Shown piece by piece: positions 16,328 through 26,200 of a stretch of 64,000 nt of DNA. Under the pieces are notes generated by a model. The model had not been told where the DNA came from. It did not search any database and worked only from the letters and a program-made list of their open reading frames with translations. Origin of the DNA: Bacteroidota bacterium (GTDB lineage Bacteria; Bacteroidota; Bacteroidia; Flavobacteriales; Flavobacteriaceae); the NCBI GenBank assembly GCA_018267095.1, contig JAFDZC010000004.1:152936-216935 (forward strand), read 5' to 3'. The position numbers and the translations under genes were made by a program. Position 1 is the stretch's first letter; every line of letters starts with the position of its first letter.

Positions 16328-17271
16328 AGCCATTAAAAATTGTCTTTATGGGTACTCCGGAATTTGCCGTAGGCATACTGGACACCATTTGTAAAAACAA
16401 CTATGAAGTAGTTGGTGTCATTACCGCTGCAGATAAGCCTGCCGGTCGTGGGCAAAAAATAAAATATTCAGCCGTTAAAGAATATGCGCTCGAGCACGGA
16501 CTAAAATTGCTTCAGCCCACCAACTTAAAAGAGGAAGCTTTTTTGCAAGAACTCAAAAGTCTTCAGGCCAATTTGCAAGTGGTCGTTGCCTTTAGAATGT
16601 TGCCTAAAGCTGTTTGGGAAATGCCGGAATACGGAACGTTTAATTTGCATGCATCGTTGCTTCCGGATTATCGCGGTGCAGCACCGATCAATTGGGCGAT
16701 CATCAACGGAGAAAAACAAACCGGGGTGACGACCTTTTTTATCGACGATAAAATTGATACCGGCGCGATGATTCTAAGTCGAAGCACTAAAATTGACCCT
16801 AAAGAAAACGCCGGACAATTGCATGATCGATTGATGCAGATCGGCAGCCAAGCTGTTTTGGAAACTTTGGAATTAATTAGTCAAGGAAATGTGTCCACAA
16901 CCATACAGCCTGAAAACGCTGAACTCAAAACAGCATACAAACTCAACCGAGAAAATTGCAAAATTGACTGGCAGTCATCGGGTGATACCATTTATAATTT
17001 GATTCGCGGATTATCGCCTTATCCGGCGGCTTGGTGTTTTTTTGCCGATGCAGATCAGCAGTGGAATATTAAAATTTATGAAGCGGAATTTATTCCCGAA
17101 TCGCATACCTATAATATAGGTAGTATTGCAACCACCAAAAAGAGTTTGTCTGTCGCGGTCAAAGATGGTTGGTTGCAGATTTTGAGTTTGCAGTTGCCGG
17201 GTAAAAAAAGAATGTCGATTTCAGAACTGCTCAACGGCGTTTCATTCTCAGAGAAGGCTCATGCTTACTAG
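16324..17271 (+). CDS. fmt: Methionyl-tRNA formyltransferase
   Basis: A 315-residue enzyme that formylates initiator Met-tRNA using 10-formyl-THF. The N-terminal formyltransferase domain carries FMGTPEFAV at the start, HASLLPDYRGAAPINWAI (catalytic Asn/His/Asp region) and DTGAMI. The C-terminal OB-like domain starts around residue 205. Length is normal. It is translationally coupled to recQ through an ATGA overlap. Confidence 0.97.
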   Translation: MKPLKIVFMGTPEFAVGILDTICKNNYEVVGVITAADKPAGRGQKIKYSAVKEYALEHGLKLLQPTNLKEEAFLQELKSLQANLQVVVAFRMLPKAVWEMPEYGTFNLHASLLPDYRGAAPINWAIINGEKQTGVTTFFIDDKIDTGAMILSRSTKIDPKENAGQLHDRLMQIGSQAVLETLELISQGNVSTTIQPENAELKTAYKLNRENCKIDWQSSGDTIYNLIRGLSPYPAAWCFFADADQQWNIKIYEAEFIPESHTYNIGSIATTKKSLSVAVKDGWLQILSLQLPGKKRMSISELLNGVSFSEKAHAY

Positions 17272-17305
17272 GCTCAGCGAGGAAAATACTTCAAAAAACA
17301 CCGTC

Positions 17306-17337
17306 TTTATCAACAAATAACCCGATTTATCAACAAA
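17306..17337 (+). promoter_or_regulatory. Paired TTTATCAACAAA motif upstream of HU
   Basis: TTTATCAACAAA occurs at 17306-17317 and again, identical, at 17326-17337, a 20-base period. The pair ends 24 bases before the -33 TTG of the HU promoter. It resembles the ATCGA pairs upstream of three other genes, and also differs by one base from the E. coli DnaA box TTATCCACA. Confidence 0.45.
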
Positions 17338-17361
17338 AATGATGAAATCAGGCTAAATCGC

Positions 17362-17391
17362 TTGCGTGGTAAGGATTTCCTACTAAATTTG
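17362..17391 (+). promoter_or_regulatory. Promoter of the HU gene
   Basis: TTG at 17362-17364, 19 bases, TAAATTTG at 17384-17391: a complete Bacteroidota promoter. Predicted start near 17398, leader about 40 bases to the ATG at 17438. Confidence 0.75.
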
Positions 17392-17437
17392 TTTCACTTA
17401 TAACTTTATGTTTAACCAACAATTAATAACTATTATT

Positions 17438-17710
17438 ATGAACAAATCAGAATTAATCGATGCAATTGCTGCTGACGCAGGAATTACTAAAGCAGCTGCT
17501 AAATTGGCTTTGGAGTCATTCTTGAATAACGTAGGTGGTACCTTGAAAAAAGGTGGAAGAGTATCATTGGTAGGTTTCGGATCTTGGTCAGTTTCAAAAA
17601 GAGCTGCTAGAGAAGGAAGAAACCCTCAAACTGGAAAAACCATCAAAATCGCTGCTAAGAATGTTGTAAAATTCAAAGCTGGTGCTGAATTAGAAGGTTC
17701 TGTAAACTAA
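17438..17710 (+). CDS. HU-family DNA-binding protein
   Basis: A 90-residue nucleoid protein that binds and bends DNA as a dimer. It has the start MNKSELIDAIA, the core VGFGSWSVSKRAAREGRNPQTG, which is the HU/IHF signature, and KIAAKNVVKFKAG. I start at 17438; the in-frame ATG at 17408 adds a 10-residue extension foreign to HU. Codon use is that of a highly expressed gene. It has its own strong promoter and terminator. Confidence 0.96.
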   Translation: MNKSELIDAIAADAGITKAAAKLALESFLNNVGGTLKKGGRVSLVGFGSWSVSKRAAREGRNPQTGKTIKIAAKNVVKFKAGAELEGSVN

Positions 17711-17732
17711 TAAAAGTTTATAAAATATAAAG

Positions 17733-17762
17733 AAAAGTCTCCGTTTTGGGGACTTTTTTTTT
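17733..17762 (+). terminator. Terminator of the HU gene
   Basis: AAAGTCTCC and GGGGACTTT pair (one G-T) around a short loop, followed by eight or more T. Confidence 0.85.
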
Positions 17763-17831
17763 GAATTTCCGCGAGATATATTTGTTTATATCAAACTTTT
17801 ATTCTTAATTTTAGGTAAAATTGCGATTCAG

Positions 17832-18392
17832 ATGATATCAGAAAAATTACAAAAAGGCCAATTGCTTATTGCAGAACCTTCTATAATTGGAGATTTATCA
17901 TTCAATCGTTCGGTAATACTGCTTGCCGACCACAACCAAGATGGGTCCGTCGGATTTATCATCAACAAACCTTTAAAGTATACAATCAATGACTTGGTTC
18001 CGGATGTTGAAGCCAATTTTAAAATTTACAACGGCGGTCCGGTAGAACAAGACAATCTGTATTTCATTCACAACATTCCTGATCTGATTACCGACAGTGT
18101 TGAAATATCCAACGGTATTTTTTGGGGCGGGAATTTTGATTTGACCAAAGAACTCATCAACAACGGAAAAATCAAGAAAGACAACATTCGTTTCTTTTTG
18201 GGCTATACCGGTTGGAGTCCGCAACAATTAGAGCAAGAAATGAAATCAAATTCGTGGATACTCACCGAGAATCTCTACAAAAATAAAATCATCGGCAAAT
18301 CAAGTACCGACTTCTGGAAAGAAAAAATCCTCGAAATTGGCGGTGACTATGTGATCTGGTCAAACGCACCCGAGAATCCAATTCTGAACTAA
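17832..18392 (+). CDS. YqgE/AlgH family protein (DUF179)
   Basis: A 186-residue cytoplasmic protein matching the YqgE/AlgH family from end to end: KGQLLIAEPSIIGDLSFNRS at the start, DGSVGFIINKPL, IYNGGPVEQDNLYFIH and FLGYTGWSPQQLEQE. Family members have been linked to transcription control of alginate genes in Pseudomonas, but the general function is unknown. Its stop codon interlocks by 4 bases with that of the convergent aminotransferase. Confidence 0.93.
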   Translation: MISEKLQKGQLLIAEPSIIGDLSFNRSVILLADHNQDGSVGFIINKPLKYTINDLVPDVEANFKIYNGGPVEQDNLYFIHNIPDLITDSVEISNGIFWGGNFDLTKELINNGKIKKDNIRFFLGYTGWSPQQLEQEMKSNSWILTENLYKNKIIGKSSTDFWKEKILEIGGDYVIWSNAPENPILN

Positions 18393-19225
18393 GCTTGAAT
18401 ATACTCGTTGAGTAATTCTGTAAGCTTTTCGGAAAGTTTGGCAGAATATTTCTTCTTGCGATATTGACTAATTGGCTGAATTCCGGTAATGACATTCGTA
18501 ATGAATAATTCGTCGGCATTCTGCAAATCAAAAGGTGAGATAATTGATTCAACCACTTCAATCTCTTGAACTTTTTGGGCTAATTGCAAAATTTTTTTTC
18601 TCATAATCCCATTCAAACAACCTTCAGAAACAGGCGGCGTGATGAGTTTATTGTCTTTGAGCATGAACAAGTTTCCGTTAATCGCTTCAATAACATTCTT
18701 ATCATCATTGATTAAAAGACAGTTTTGATAACCGTTTTCATGAGCAAAAATACTTCCGGTTACGTGAATCATCTTACTGGTGGTTTTGAGTGTTGATAAA
18801 AGATTTTTGGCTATGTGAAAATCTTTATATAAATCAACTTCATAGGCCTGAGTCAAACAAGTGTATAACTTCTGCTCAAGAGGATGTACGCGTATAACAT
18901 AAGCAACCTGTGACGTTTTGGGCAAATAATAACCAGAACTATCGCGGTAAAATGTAATGCGAGCTCGAGCAGAATCCACACAAAGGTTCATTTGTGCCGT
19001 TTTGATAATTTCAGCTTCAAAACGCTCCATGGTAAAATCCATCGGAATTTCCATACGGACAATACGCATAGACGCCATCAATCTAAAATAATGATCTTCT
19101 AAAAACAATACTTTGCCATCAACAATCTTAAGGGTGTCAAAAATACCGTCTCCGTATAGAAAACTTCGGTTACTTGTCCAGTCTTGATCGGCCTGTAAGA
19201 CCAATTCACCATTGAGATTAATCAT
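18389..19225 (-). CDS. Class-IV aminotransferase (PabC-like)
   Basis: A 278-residue PLP enzyme of fold type IV, the family of branched-chain aminotransferase, D-amino-acid aminotransferase and aminodeoxychorismate lyase. SFLYGDGIFDTLKI is the N-terminal signature. K147 (LSTLKTTS) is the likely PLP lysine, and E180 in NVIEAINGNLF the cofactor glutamate. The short length and motif style favour aminodeoxychorismate lyase (p-aminobenzoate branch of folate synthesis), but the substrate cannot be fixed from motifs. It has its own promoter embedded in the terminator of the upstream START-domain gene. Confidence 0.88.
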   Translation of the reverse strand: MINLNGELVLQADQDWTSNRSFLYGDGIFDTLKIVDGKVLFLEDHYFRLMASMRIVRMEIPMDFTMERFEAEIIKTAQMNLCVDSARARITFYRDSSGYYLPKTSQVAYVIRVHPLEQKLYTCLTQAYEVDLYKDFHIAKNLLSTLKTTSKMIHVTGSIFAHENGYQNCLLINDDKNVIEAINGNLFMLKDNKLITPPVSEGCLNGIMRKKILQLAQKVQEIEVVESIISPFDLQNADELFITNVITGIQPISQYRKKKYSAKLSEKLTELLNEYIQA

Positions 19226-19249
19226 AAAAAAAGCCCTAAAATGTAGGGC
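19226..19249 (-). terminator. Terminator of the START-domain gene
   Basis: GCCCTA (19233-19238) pairs with TAGGGC (19244-19249) around a five-base loop; on the minus strand seven T follow (19232-19226), ending at the aminotransferase ATG. It overlaps that gene's promoter. Confidence 0.75.
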
Positions 19250-19256
19250 AAATATA
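19249..19256 (-). promoter_or_regulatory. -7 box of the aminotransferase gene
   Basis: TATATTTG on the minus strand. The expected start near 19243 falls inside the terminator hairpin, so transcripts from this promoter lack one arm and escape termination. Confidence 0.6.
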
Positions 19257-19275
19257 AGGTTAAAAGAGGTGTATT

Positions 19276-19668
19276 TTATACAGACCCGATAACGTGTTTT
19301 AAATCAGATATTTGGTTATCCCAAAGCAATTTGGCTTCTTCTAATTCGTCACTTTTGGCAAAGTCGATAATCATCAGCGAAACGTCTTTGGTAATTTCAT
19401 CTTCAAGAATTCTGAGCTCAAAAAAGTAATCGGTATCTCTTTTTTGCTCGTCAATCCAACGAAACTTGATTTTCTCGCCTGTTTTTTTAGAAGAGACTCT
19501 GGCATACTCTTCAGTATCATCCCATATAAAAGTAAAATACTCACCACGCGAGTTCACATTGTCAGCAAACCACTCTGATAAACCCGAAGGTGTTGATATA
19601 TACTGATATAACAATTGCGGAGATGAATTGATGGGAAATTCTAGTTCGTATTTTGTCTTTACTTCCAT
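19276..19668 (-). CDS. START-like domain protein (SRPBCC/AHSA1 type)
   Basis: A 130-residue helix-grip protein: ELEFPINSSPQLLYQYIST and SGLSEWFADNV are typical of the SRPBCC superfamily with AHSA1-like members. There is no signal peptide. I start at the ATG at 19668 (MEVKTKY); the longer frame from 19725 adds hydrophobic residues not expected in the family. It probably binds a small hydrophobic ligand or a protein client; the function is not known. Followed by a terminator that overlaps the next gene's promoter. Confidence 0.85.
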   Translation of the reverse strand: MEVKTKYELEFPINSSPQLLYQYISTPSGLSEWFADNVNSRGEYFTFIWDDTEEYARVSSKKTGEKIKFRWIDEQKRDTDYFFELRILEDEITKDVSLMIIDFAKSDELEEAKLLWDNQISDLKHVIGSV

Positions 19669-19756
19669 GGTTTTGAAACCTATTTTTGGTGAAATATATA
19701 GAATAATAGTACAATATAAAAGCAATTTTATAAATAATTTTTTTTCGAAAGATTAA

Positions 19757-19787
19757 TTTGCAACCTATGATTTAAGTTATATATTTG
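19757..19787 (+). promoter_or_regulatory. Promoter of tRNA-Met
   Basis: TTTG at 19757-19760, exactly 19 bases, TATATTTG at 19780-19787: a textbook Bacteroidota promoter. The tRNA begins 29 bases later. Confidence 0.8.
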
Positions 19788-19816
19788 CAGCCGCATTCAG
19801 GGATGCAACGAATCAT

Positions 19817-19890
19817 GGCGAGGTAGCTCAGTTGGTTAGAGCGCAGGATTCATAACCCTGAGGTCACGGGTTCAACTCCCGTCCTCGCTA
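19817..19890 (+). tRNA. tRNA-Met (CAT), elongator type
   Basis: A 74-base cloverleaf: acceptor GGCGAGG/CCTCGCT, D arm GCTC...GAGC, anticodon loop TTCATAA with anticodon CAT, T arm ACGGG TTCAACT CCCGT, discriminator A. CCA is not encoded. The 5' G-C-type acceptor end and the absence of the three G-C pairs in the anticodon stem argue for elongator and not initiator tRNA. An Ile2 (lysidine) tRNA also has CAT; the acceptor sequence favours Met. Confidence 0.93.
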
Positions 19891-19903
19891 CTAAATATAT
19901 TCT

Positions 19904-19937
19904 AAAGCCTTAAGCAGAAATGTTTGAGGCTTTTTTT
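19904..19937 (+). terminator. Terminator of tRNA-Met
   Basis: AAAGCCTTAA pairs with TTGAGGCTTT (one G-T) around a loop, followed by a T run. Confidence 0.8.
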
Positions 19938-20097
19938 ATTTCGATTCTTTCTGAAGAGTTTTCAAAAAATCAGAGAAAACCTATCTAATTCTAAATCAAC
20001 CCTTTTCTTCACGCAAAAAATTCACTTGAGCAAAGGATAAATTAATTTTACTCGAATTAATTATTGTAGTCTTTTACTTTAAAAAATACACAAAAAG

Positions 20098-20135
20098 TGC
20101 ATTTCATCGATTTTTTATGCATTTTATCGATGAAA
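20098..20135 (+). promoter_or_regulatory. Paired ATCGAT motif upstream of the giant surface protein
   Basis: TGCATTTCATCGAT at 20098-20111 is repeated as TGCATTTTATCGAT at 20118-20131, a 20-base period with one mismatch in 14. In addition TTTCATCGAT (20102-20111) and ATCGATGAAA (20126-20135) are perfect inverted repeats. The rest of 19938-20221 is AT-rich DNA without a gene; I see no exact TAnnTTTG box before the ATG at 20222. Confidence 0.5.
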
Positions 20136-20221
20136 AATTTTGTCAATTAAAACACTCCCTCTACTTTTGACTCGTTAAAAAGTTACTAACCAAATAATCA
20201 CTTTTCGGGGGAAAAAGAATT

Positions 20222-23200
20222 ATGGAAACAACTACTTTATACAGAAAGAAATTCATATCACTATTTGTAAGCTTGTTCTTATTGACAATAGGATATGCAC
20301 AAACGTCACAAACCTTTAATACATCTGGTAGTTTTACTCCGCCAGCAGGAGTCACATCAGTTACAGCTGAATTGTGGGGAGCTGGAGGTGGAGGTGCTTC
20401 AGGTTCTTCAGCTGCTGGAGGTGGAGGTGGAGGTGCTTATACAAGAGCAACTTTGACCGTCACTCCGGGAACTCCAGTTACGGTAACCGTTGGTACCGGA
20501 GGTACAGTAGGTACCGCCGGAGGAGACTCTTCTATGGGCGCTGCAACAGCTAATGGCGGTGCTGCTGGAAGTCTCCGTGCTGGAGGTGTTGGAGGAAGCG
20601 CTTCAGCTATTATTGCTCCTGTTACTGCATCATATGCAGGTGGAAACGGAGGTAACGCACGTAACTCAACCAGTGGTGGAACCAACGAAGCCGGTGGTGG
20701 TGGTGGTGCCTCTGCTACAACTGTAGCAGCTGGTGGAAACGGTAACAATGGAGGAAACAATAACAACTCTGTGACAACCGGAGGTTTTGGAACCGGTAAT
20801 GGTGGTGGTGGTGCTGCCACTGACGGAAATCCAGATGCGGTTTCAGGAAATGCTCCAGGTGGCGGTGGCGGTGGTCGTGGCGAGGGTAGTTCAACCAGTG
20901 GAACTGGAGCTAATGGTCGAGTATCTATTTCATGGGTATGTCCAACCTACTCACTAACAGCTGCAACTACAGCAACTGGTCCTTTTTGTGGAAGTTCTGC
21001 ATCAACAGTAACCATAAAATCATCAACAATGCCGAGTGGTAACTACACAGTTACCTATAATATGAGTGGCGCAACTACTGCCACAGGTGTAACAGCAACT
21101 GTAACATTTACCGCAGGTTCTCCCGGAACAGCTACATTTACAACCTCAGCGTTAAATGCTGGTACAACCACTATTACAATTACAAACATTAGTTCTGCTG
21201 GTGCTTGTTCAGCAACAATTAGCTCAAACAACACAGCTACTGTAATCATCAATAATCCTGCTACAGCTGTTGCAGGAGCTGCAATGAGTACTTGTTCAAA
21301 TACCGGTGCTGTAAATATCACAACCGGATCTTCAGCAACCAACTACGCTTCAATCTTATGGACTTCAAGCGGAACGGGAACTTTTGCCAATGCTACCGAT
21401 ATTTTAAATTGTACCTATACACCTTCTGCCGCAGATATTGCAGCCGGAAGTGTGACAATAACACTAACTGCGTACGGAAATACTCCATGCAGTAATGCAA
21501 CTTCAAGTAAAACGCTTACCATTCGTGCTGCTGCAACTTCAAATGCCGGAACAGCAATCAATACTTGTTACAACTCTGGTGCAGTAAATATTACTGCGGG
21601 TTCATCAGCAACTAACTACACCTCTGTTTTGTGGACTTCAAGTGGAACAGGAACTTTTGCTAATGCAACTTCATTAACTACTTGTACATACAACCCTAGT
21701 GCAGCTGATATTGCTGCAGGTTCTGTTACACTTACTTTAAGGGCTAACGGAAATGCTCCGTGCAGTAACGCAACTTCAACCAAAACAATAACAATCCAAC
21801 CTGGTCCAGCCGCAAATGCAGGAACCAATGTAAGCACCTGTAACACCGGAGCTGCTGTTAACATCACAACGGGTGCTACGGCAAGCAATTACAGTTCAGT
21901 ACAATGGACAGCCAGTGGTTTAGGTGTGTTGACCAATGCCAATTCATTAACAACCTGTACTTATACACCAACAGCAGCAGACATTCTTCTGGGAAGTGTA
22001 ACTTTGACCTTAACGGCCACAGGGAATGCACCATGCGGAGGCACTTCAGTATCAACTAAAACATTAAACATTTACGCACCTTCAACTGCTATTGCCGGAA
22101 CAAATGTCACTGTATGTTCTACAACTGCATCAGTAAATATCACAACAGGAGCAACCGCAACGAATTACACAGCTGTTTTATGGACATCTAGCGGAACAGG
22201 TTCATTTACCAATGCCAATAACTTATCAACTTGTACCTATACACCAAGTGCGGCTGATAAAGCAGCAGGAAGTGTTACCATCACACTAACGGCTTCAAAT
22301 CCGGGATGTGCTAATGCTACTTCAAACAAAACGCTTTTCATAACCGCTGCACCAACAGCTGTAGCAGGAACCACTGTGAATACTTGTTCAACGACAGGAG
22401 CTGTAAATATCACAGCCGGAGCTAGCGCAACAAATCAGGCGTCCGTTTTGTGGACATCAAGCGGGAGCGGTACATTCACCAATGCAACTTCATTAACACT
22501 TTGTACCTATACGCCAAGTGCTGCGGACATTACTGCAGGAAGTGTAACATTAACCTTGACGGCTATTGCAAATAGTCCTTGTAGTAATGTAACTTCAACG
22601 AAAACCTTGAGTATTAGTAGAGCCATGACTGCAGTGGCCGGAAGCAACTTTTCGATGTGTTCGTCTTCTGGTTCAGTAAGTGTAGTTACTGGTGCAACAG
22701 CTACCAATCAAACGGCTATTTTATGGTCTTCAAGCGGAACAGGAACATTTAGTAATCCTACCAATATCAGCGCTTGTAGCTATACTCCAAGTGCAGCCGA
22801 TATTACTGCCGGAAGTGTAGTGATTACCTTGACAGCCACGAATGCTGGTTGTCCACCTGTTTCATCTACAAAAACATTAACCATCTACAGAACTCCGGTG
22901 GTGAGTGCAGGACCAGCTATGAATACTTGTTCTACAACTGGTGCAGTAAACATCACTTCAGGCTCAAGTGCAAACTACCAAGCAAGTGTTTTGTGGACCT
23001 CAAGTGGAACCGGAACTTTCGCCAATGCGAATTCACTCACAACTTGTACATACACACCAAGCGCCGCCGATATTTCAGCAGGGAGCGTAACGTTGACTTT
23101 GACCGGATTTGGCAATGCACCATGCGGCAACACAAGTGCAACAAAAACACTTACCATTAATGCTGCTGTTTCAGTTACTGGAACAACTCCGGGAACAAGA

Positions 23201-26200
23201 ACTGGTGCGGGTACTGTTATTTTAGGAGCTACTGCTTCAGGCGGTACACTCAACTGGTATGCGGCAGCAACTGGCGGAAGCTCATTAGGCACCGGCACCA
23301 GTTTTACCACTCCGGTTATCTCAACTACAACTACCTTTTATGTAGAGGCCGTTAACGGAGCCTGTGCTTCAACGCCAAGAACAGCAGTTATTGCAACCGT
23401 AAATTATGCTGAAATAGATGTTCAAGGAAATGCGGCTTCTATTGTTGATGGCGATCTAACACCATCTACAGCTGATTGGACAGATTTTGGTTCCGCAACA
23501 GCCACCAGAACTTTCACCATCAGAAATACTGGAGCAGCCTTGTTAACGGTGGGCACAATCACTATTTCAGGAACCAACGCCAGTGAATTTACCGTAACCA
23601 CTCCGCCTAGTGCTACTGTGGCTGTGGGCTCATCAACCACTTTTACAGTAACATTCGCACCAACAGCTGTGGGTGTCAGAACTGCTAACATTTCGATTGT
23701 CAACAATGATAGCGATGAAAACCCATACGACTTCAATATCCAAGGAACAGGAGTAGAACAAGAAATGGACATCCAAGGAAATGGCTTAACCATTTCTGAC
23801 GGAGACAACTCACCCTCTACTTCAGATTGGACAGATTTCAGCAATGTGGCAGGAACAAGAACTTATACCATTCGCAACTTAGGAAATATTGAATTAACTG
23901 TCGGAACTGTCTTCATTGGCGGTGCCAATGCCTCTGACTTTACAGTGACAACACCACCAGCGGCAACCGTTGCAGCTTTTGGAACTACAACTTTTGTAGT
24001 AACTTTTTCTCCAAGCGCTATCAATACAAGAGTAGCCACCATCAGCATTGATAATAACGATGCTAATGAAAATCCATACAACTATTCTATTCAAGGTTTT
24101 GGTATTATTCCAGAAATGGATGTACAAGGAAATACGACCTCTATTGTTGATGGCGACGCTACACCAAGTACCGCTGATTGGACTGACTTTGGTTCATCAG
24201 CCAATACTAGAACATTTACAATATTCAACAACGGTAACATTACCCTTACATTGGGTGCATACACCATTGGTGGTGCTAATGCCTCAGAATTTACGGTAAC
24301 AACACCTCCTGCTGCTACCGTTGCAGCTTTCGGCAGCACAACTTTTACCATTACATTTGCGCCAACTGCTGTGGGAGTGAGAACTGCAACCTTCTCAATA
24401 GTGAATAATGACAGCAACGAAAATCCATATAATTTCAGCATTCAAGGAACTGGAACAACCAGAGAAATAGATGTTCAAGGTCTTGGTTTGTCTATCTCAA
24501 ATGGTGATGCTATAACTTCTATTTCTGACGGAACTGACTTTGGTCCGGCAGATATTAATTTAGCTACCATTACGCGTACTTTTACCATCAGAAATACCGG
24601 ATCCATTCCGCTTACGATTTCGAACCCAACCATTTCTGGGGCTAATGCAGCTGAATTTAGCATCACAGCTAATCCAGGCACATTACTTATTGGCGCGGGT
24701 TCTAGTACAACTTTCCAAGTAACTTTCAACCCGAGTGCCGTTTTTACCCGTGTGGCTCAAATCAATATTGTCAACAACGATAGTGATGAAAATCCTTACA
24801 CATTTGCCATTCAAGGAACCGGCTTACTCGATAATGATAGTGACGGTATAGAAAACAACACCGATCAAGACGATGACAACGATGGTATTATTGACACCAT
24901 TGAGTGTGGTACTTGTGTGAGTGACCCGTTCATCAACGGAGGTTTTGAAACTCCGGCCATTGCAGCGGCTTCTTATGCTATTCTTCCAACTGCCAGTGTA
25001 ACAGGTTGGCAAACCAGCGCTGAAAACTTCATTGAAATTTGGAGTTCCGGATTCAGCAGTGGAAGCGGTGGTCCAGTACCAGCCGCAGAAGGCAATCAAT
25101 TTGCAGAGCTCAACGCCAACGTTCCGGGTATATTGTACCAAACGTTTTGTTTGAACGCAGCCGGTGGAACCATCTATTGGTCCATCAAACACCGCGGGCG
25201 TTCAGGAACTGATACTGCTTATGTTCGATTCGGAGATAACTTGGCCAATGCGGTTGCCTCTACCCCTATTGTAACGATGGTTGACGGAAACACGGCTTGG
25301 GGTTCTTATTCAGGAACTTATACTATTCCGGTTGGACAAACCAACATTGTACTTGCCTTCCAAGCAGGTCCAACCGCTTCAGGAAGTCCTTCAGTAGGAA
25401 ACTTCATTGATGACATTCAAATCATCATCAATCAAAACTGTGTTGATACCGATGGTGATGCAGTAGCCGATATTTTGGATGTAGATTCAGATAACGATGG
25501 TATTCCGGATATTGAAGAAGGTGGTTTTAAAGCCTACAGTAACCAAACCGGTACCATGGATAAAACCAATGCGGCCAATTGGGTAGATGCCAATGCCAAC
25601 GGAATCAACGATTACATTGACTCAAGAATTTCTGCAGGAACTTATGTGGTTCCAGATACCGATGCCGATGGCGTATACAACCATTTAGATTTAGACAGCG
25701 ACAACGACTCATTATTTGATGTTGACGAATCTGGTCTACTCAACGGAGATGGCGACATCAACGGAGATGGTAAAGGCGACGGAGCTGACACCGAAGGAGA
25801 CGGTATGCTGAATTTATTTGACAATTCAACCAATTTTGGTCTTGTAGCCAGAGCTTATGCGCAGGACAGCGATTCAAACGGAACGCCTGATTACATGCAA
25901 TTAGACTCTAATGACGACGGTACTGATGATATTCAAACCGGTTTATACGCCAGTTTTGACACCAATGGTGACGGCAGAATTGACGGAACCGGAGATACAG
26001 ACAGAGACGGTATTTTAGACGTATTTGATACGAATGATGCACAAAGAGGTTCGCCTAGAGATTTAAACAGAAAACTCTATTTAGATTTTGATGGACGCAA
26101 CGACTACGCTGAAAACGTTGCCCTTTTGGGTGGATTATCAAACGCTACCTTGATGGCTTGGATTGATTTGAACTCTGGATTTAGTGCTGCCGGAACAGTT

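Noticed and set aside
20437-25833. Long open frames on the strand opposite the giant surface protein (Ala/Pro/Val-rich)
   Set aside because: They mirror the Gly/Thr/Ala codon bias of the real repeats. They have no start signals or conserved motifs and all lie inside one strong gene.
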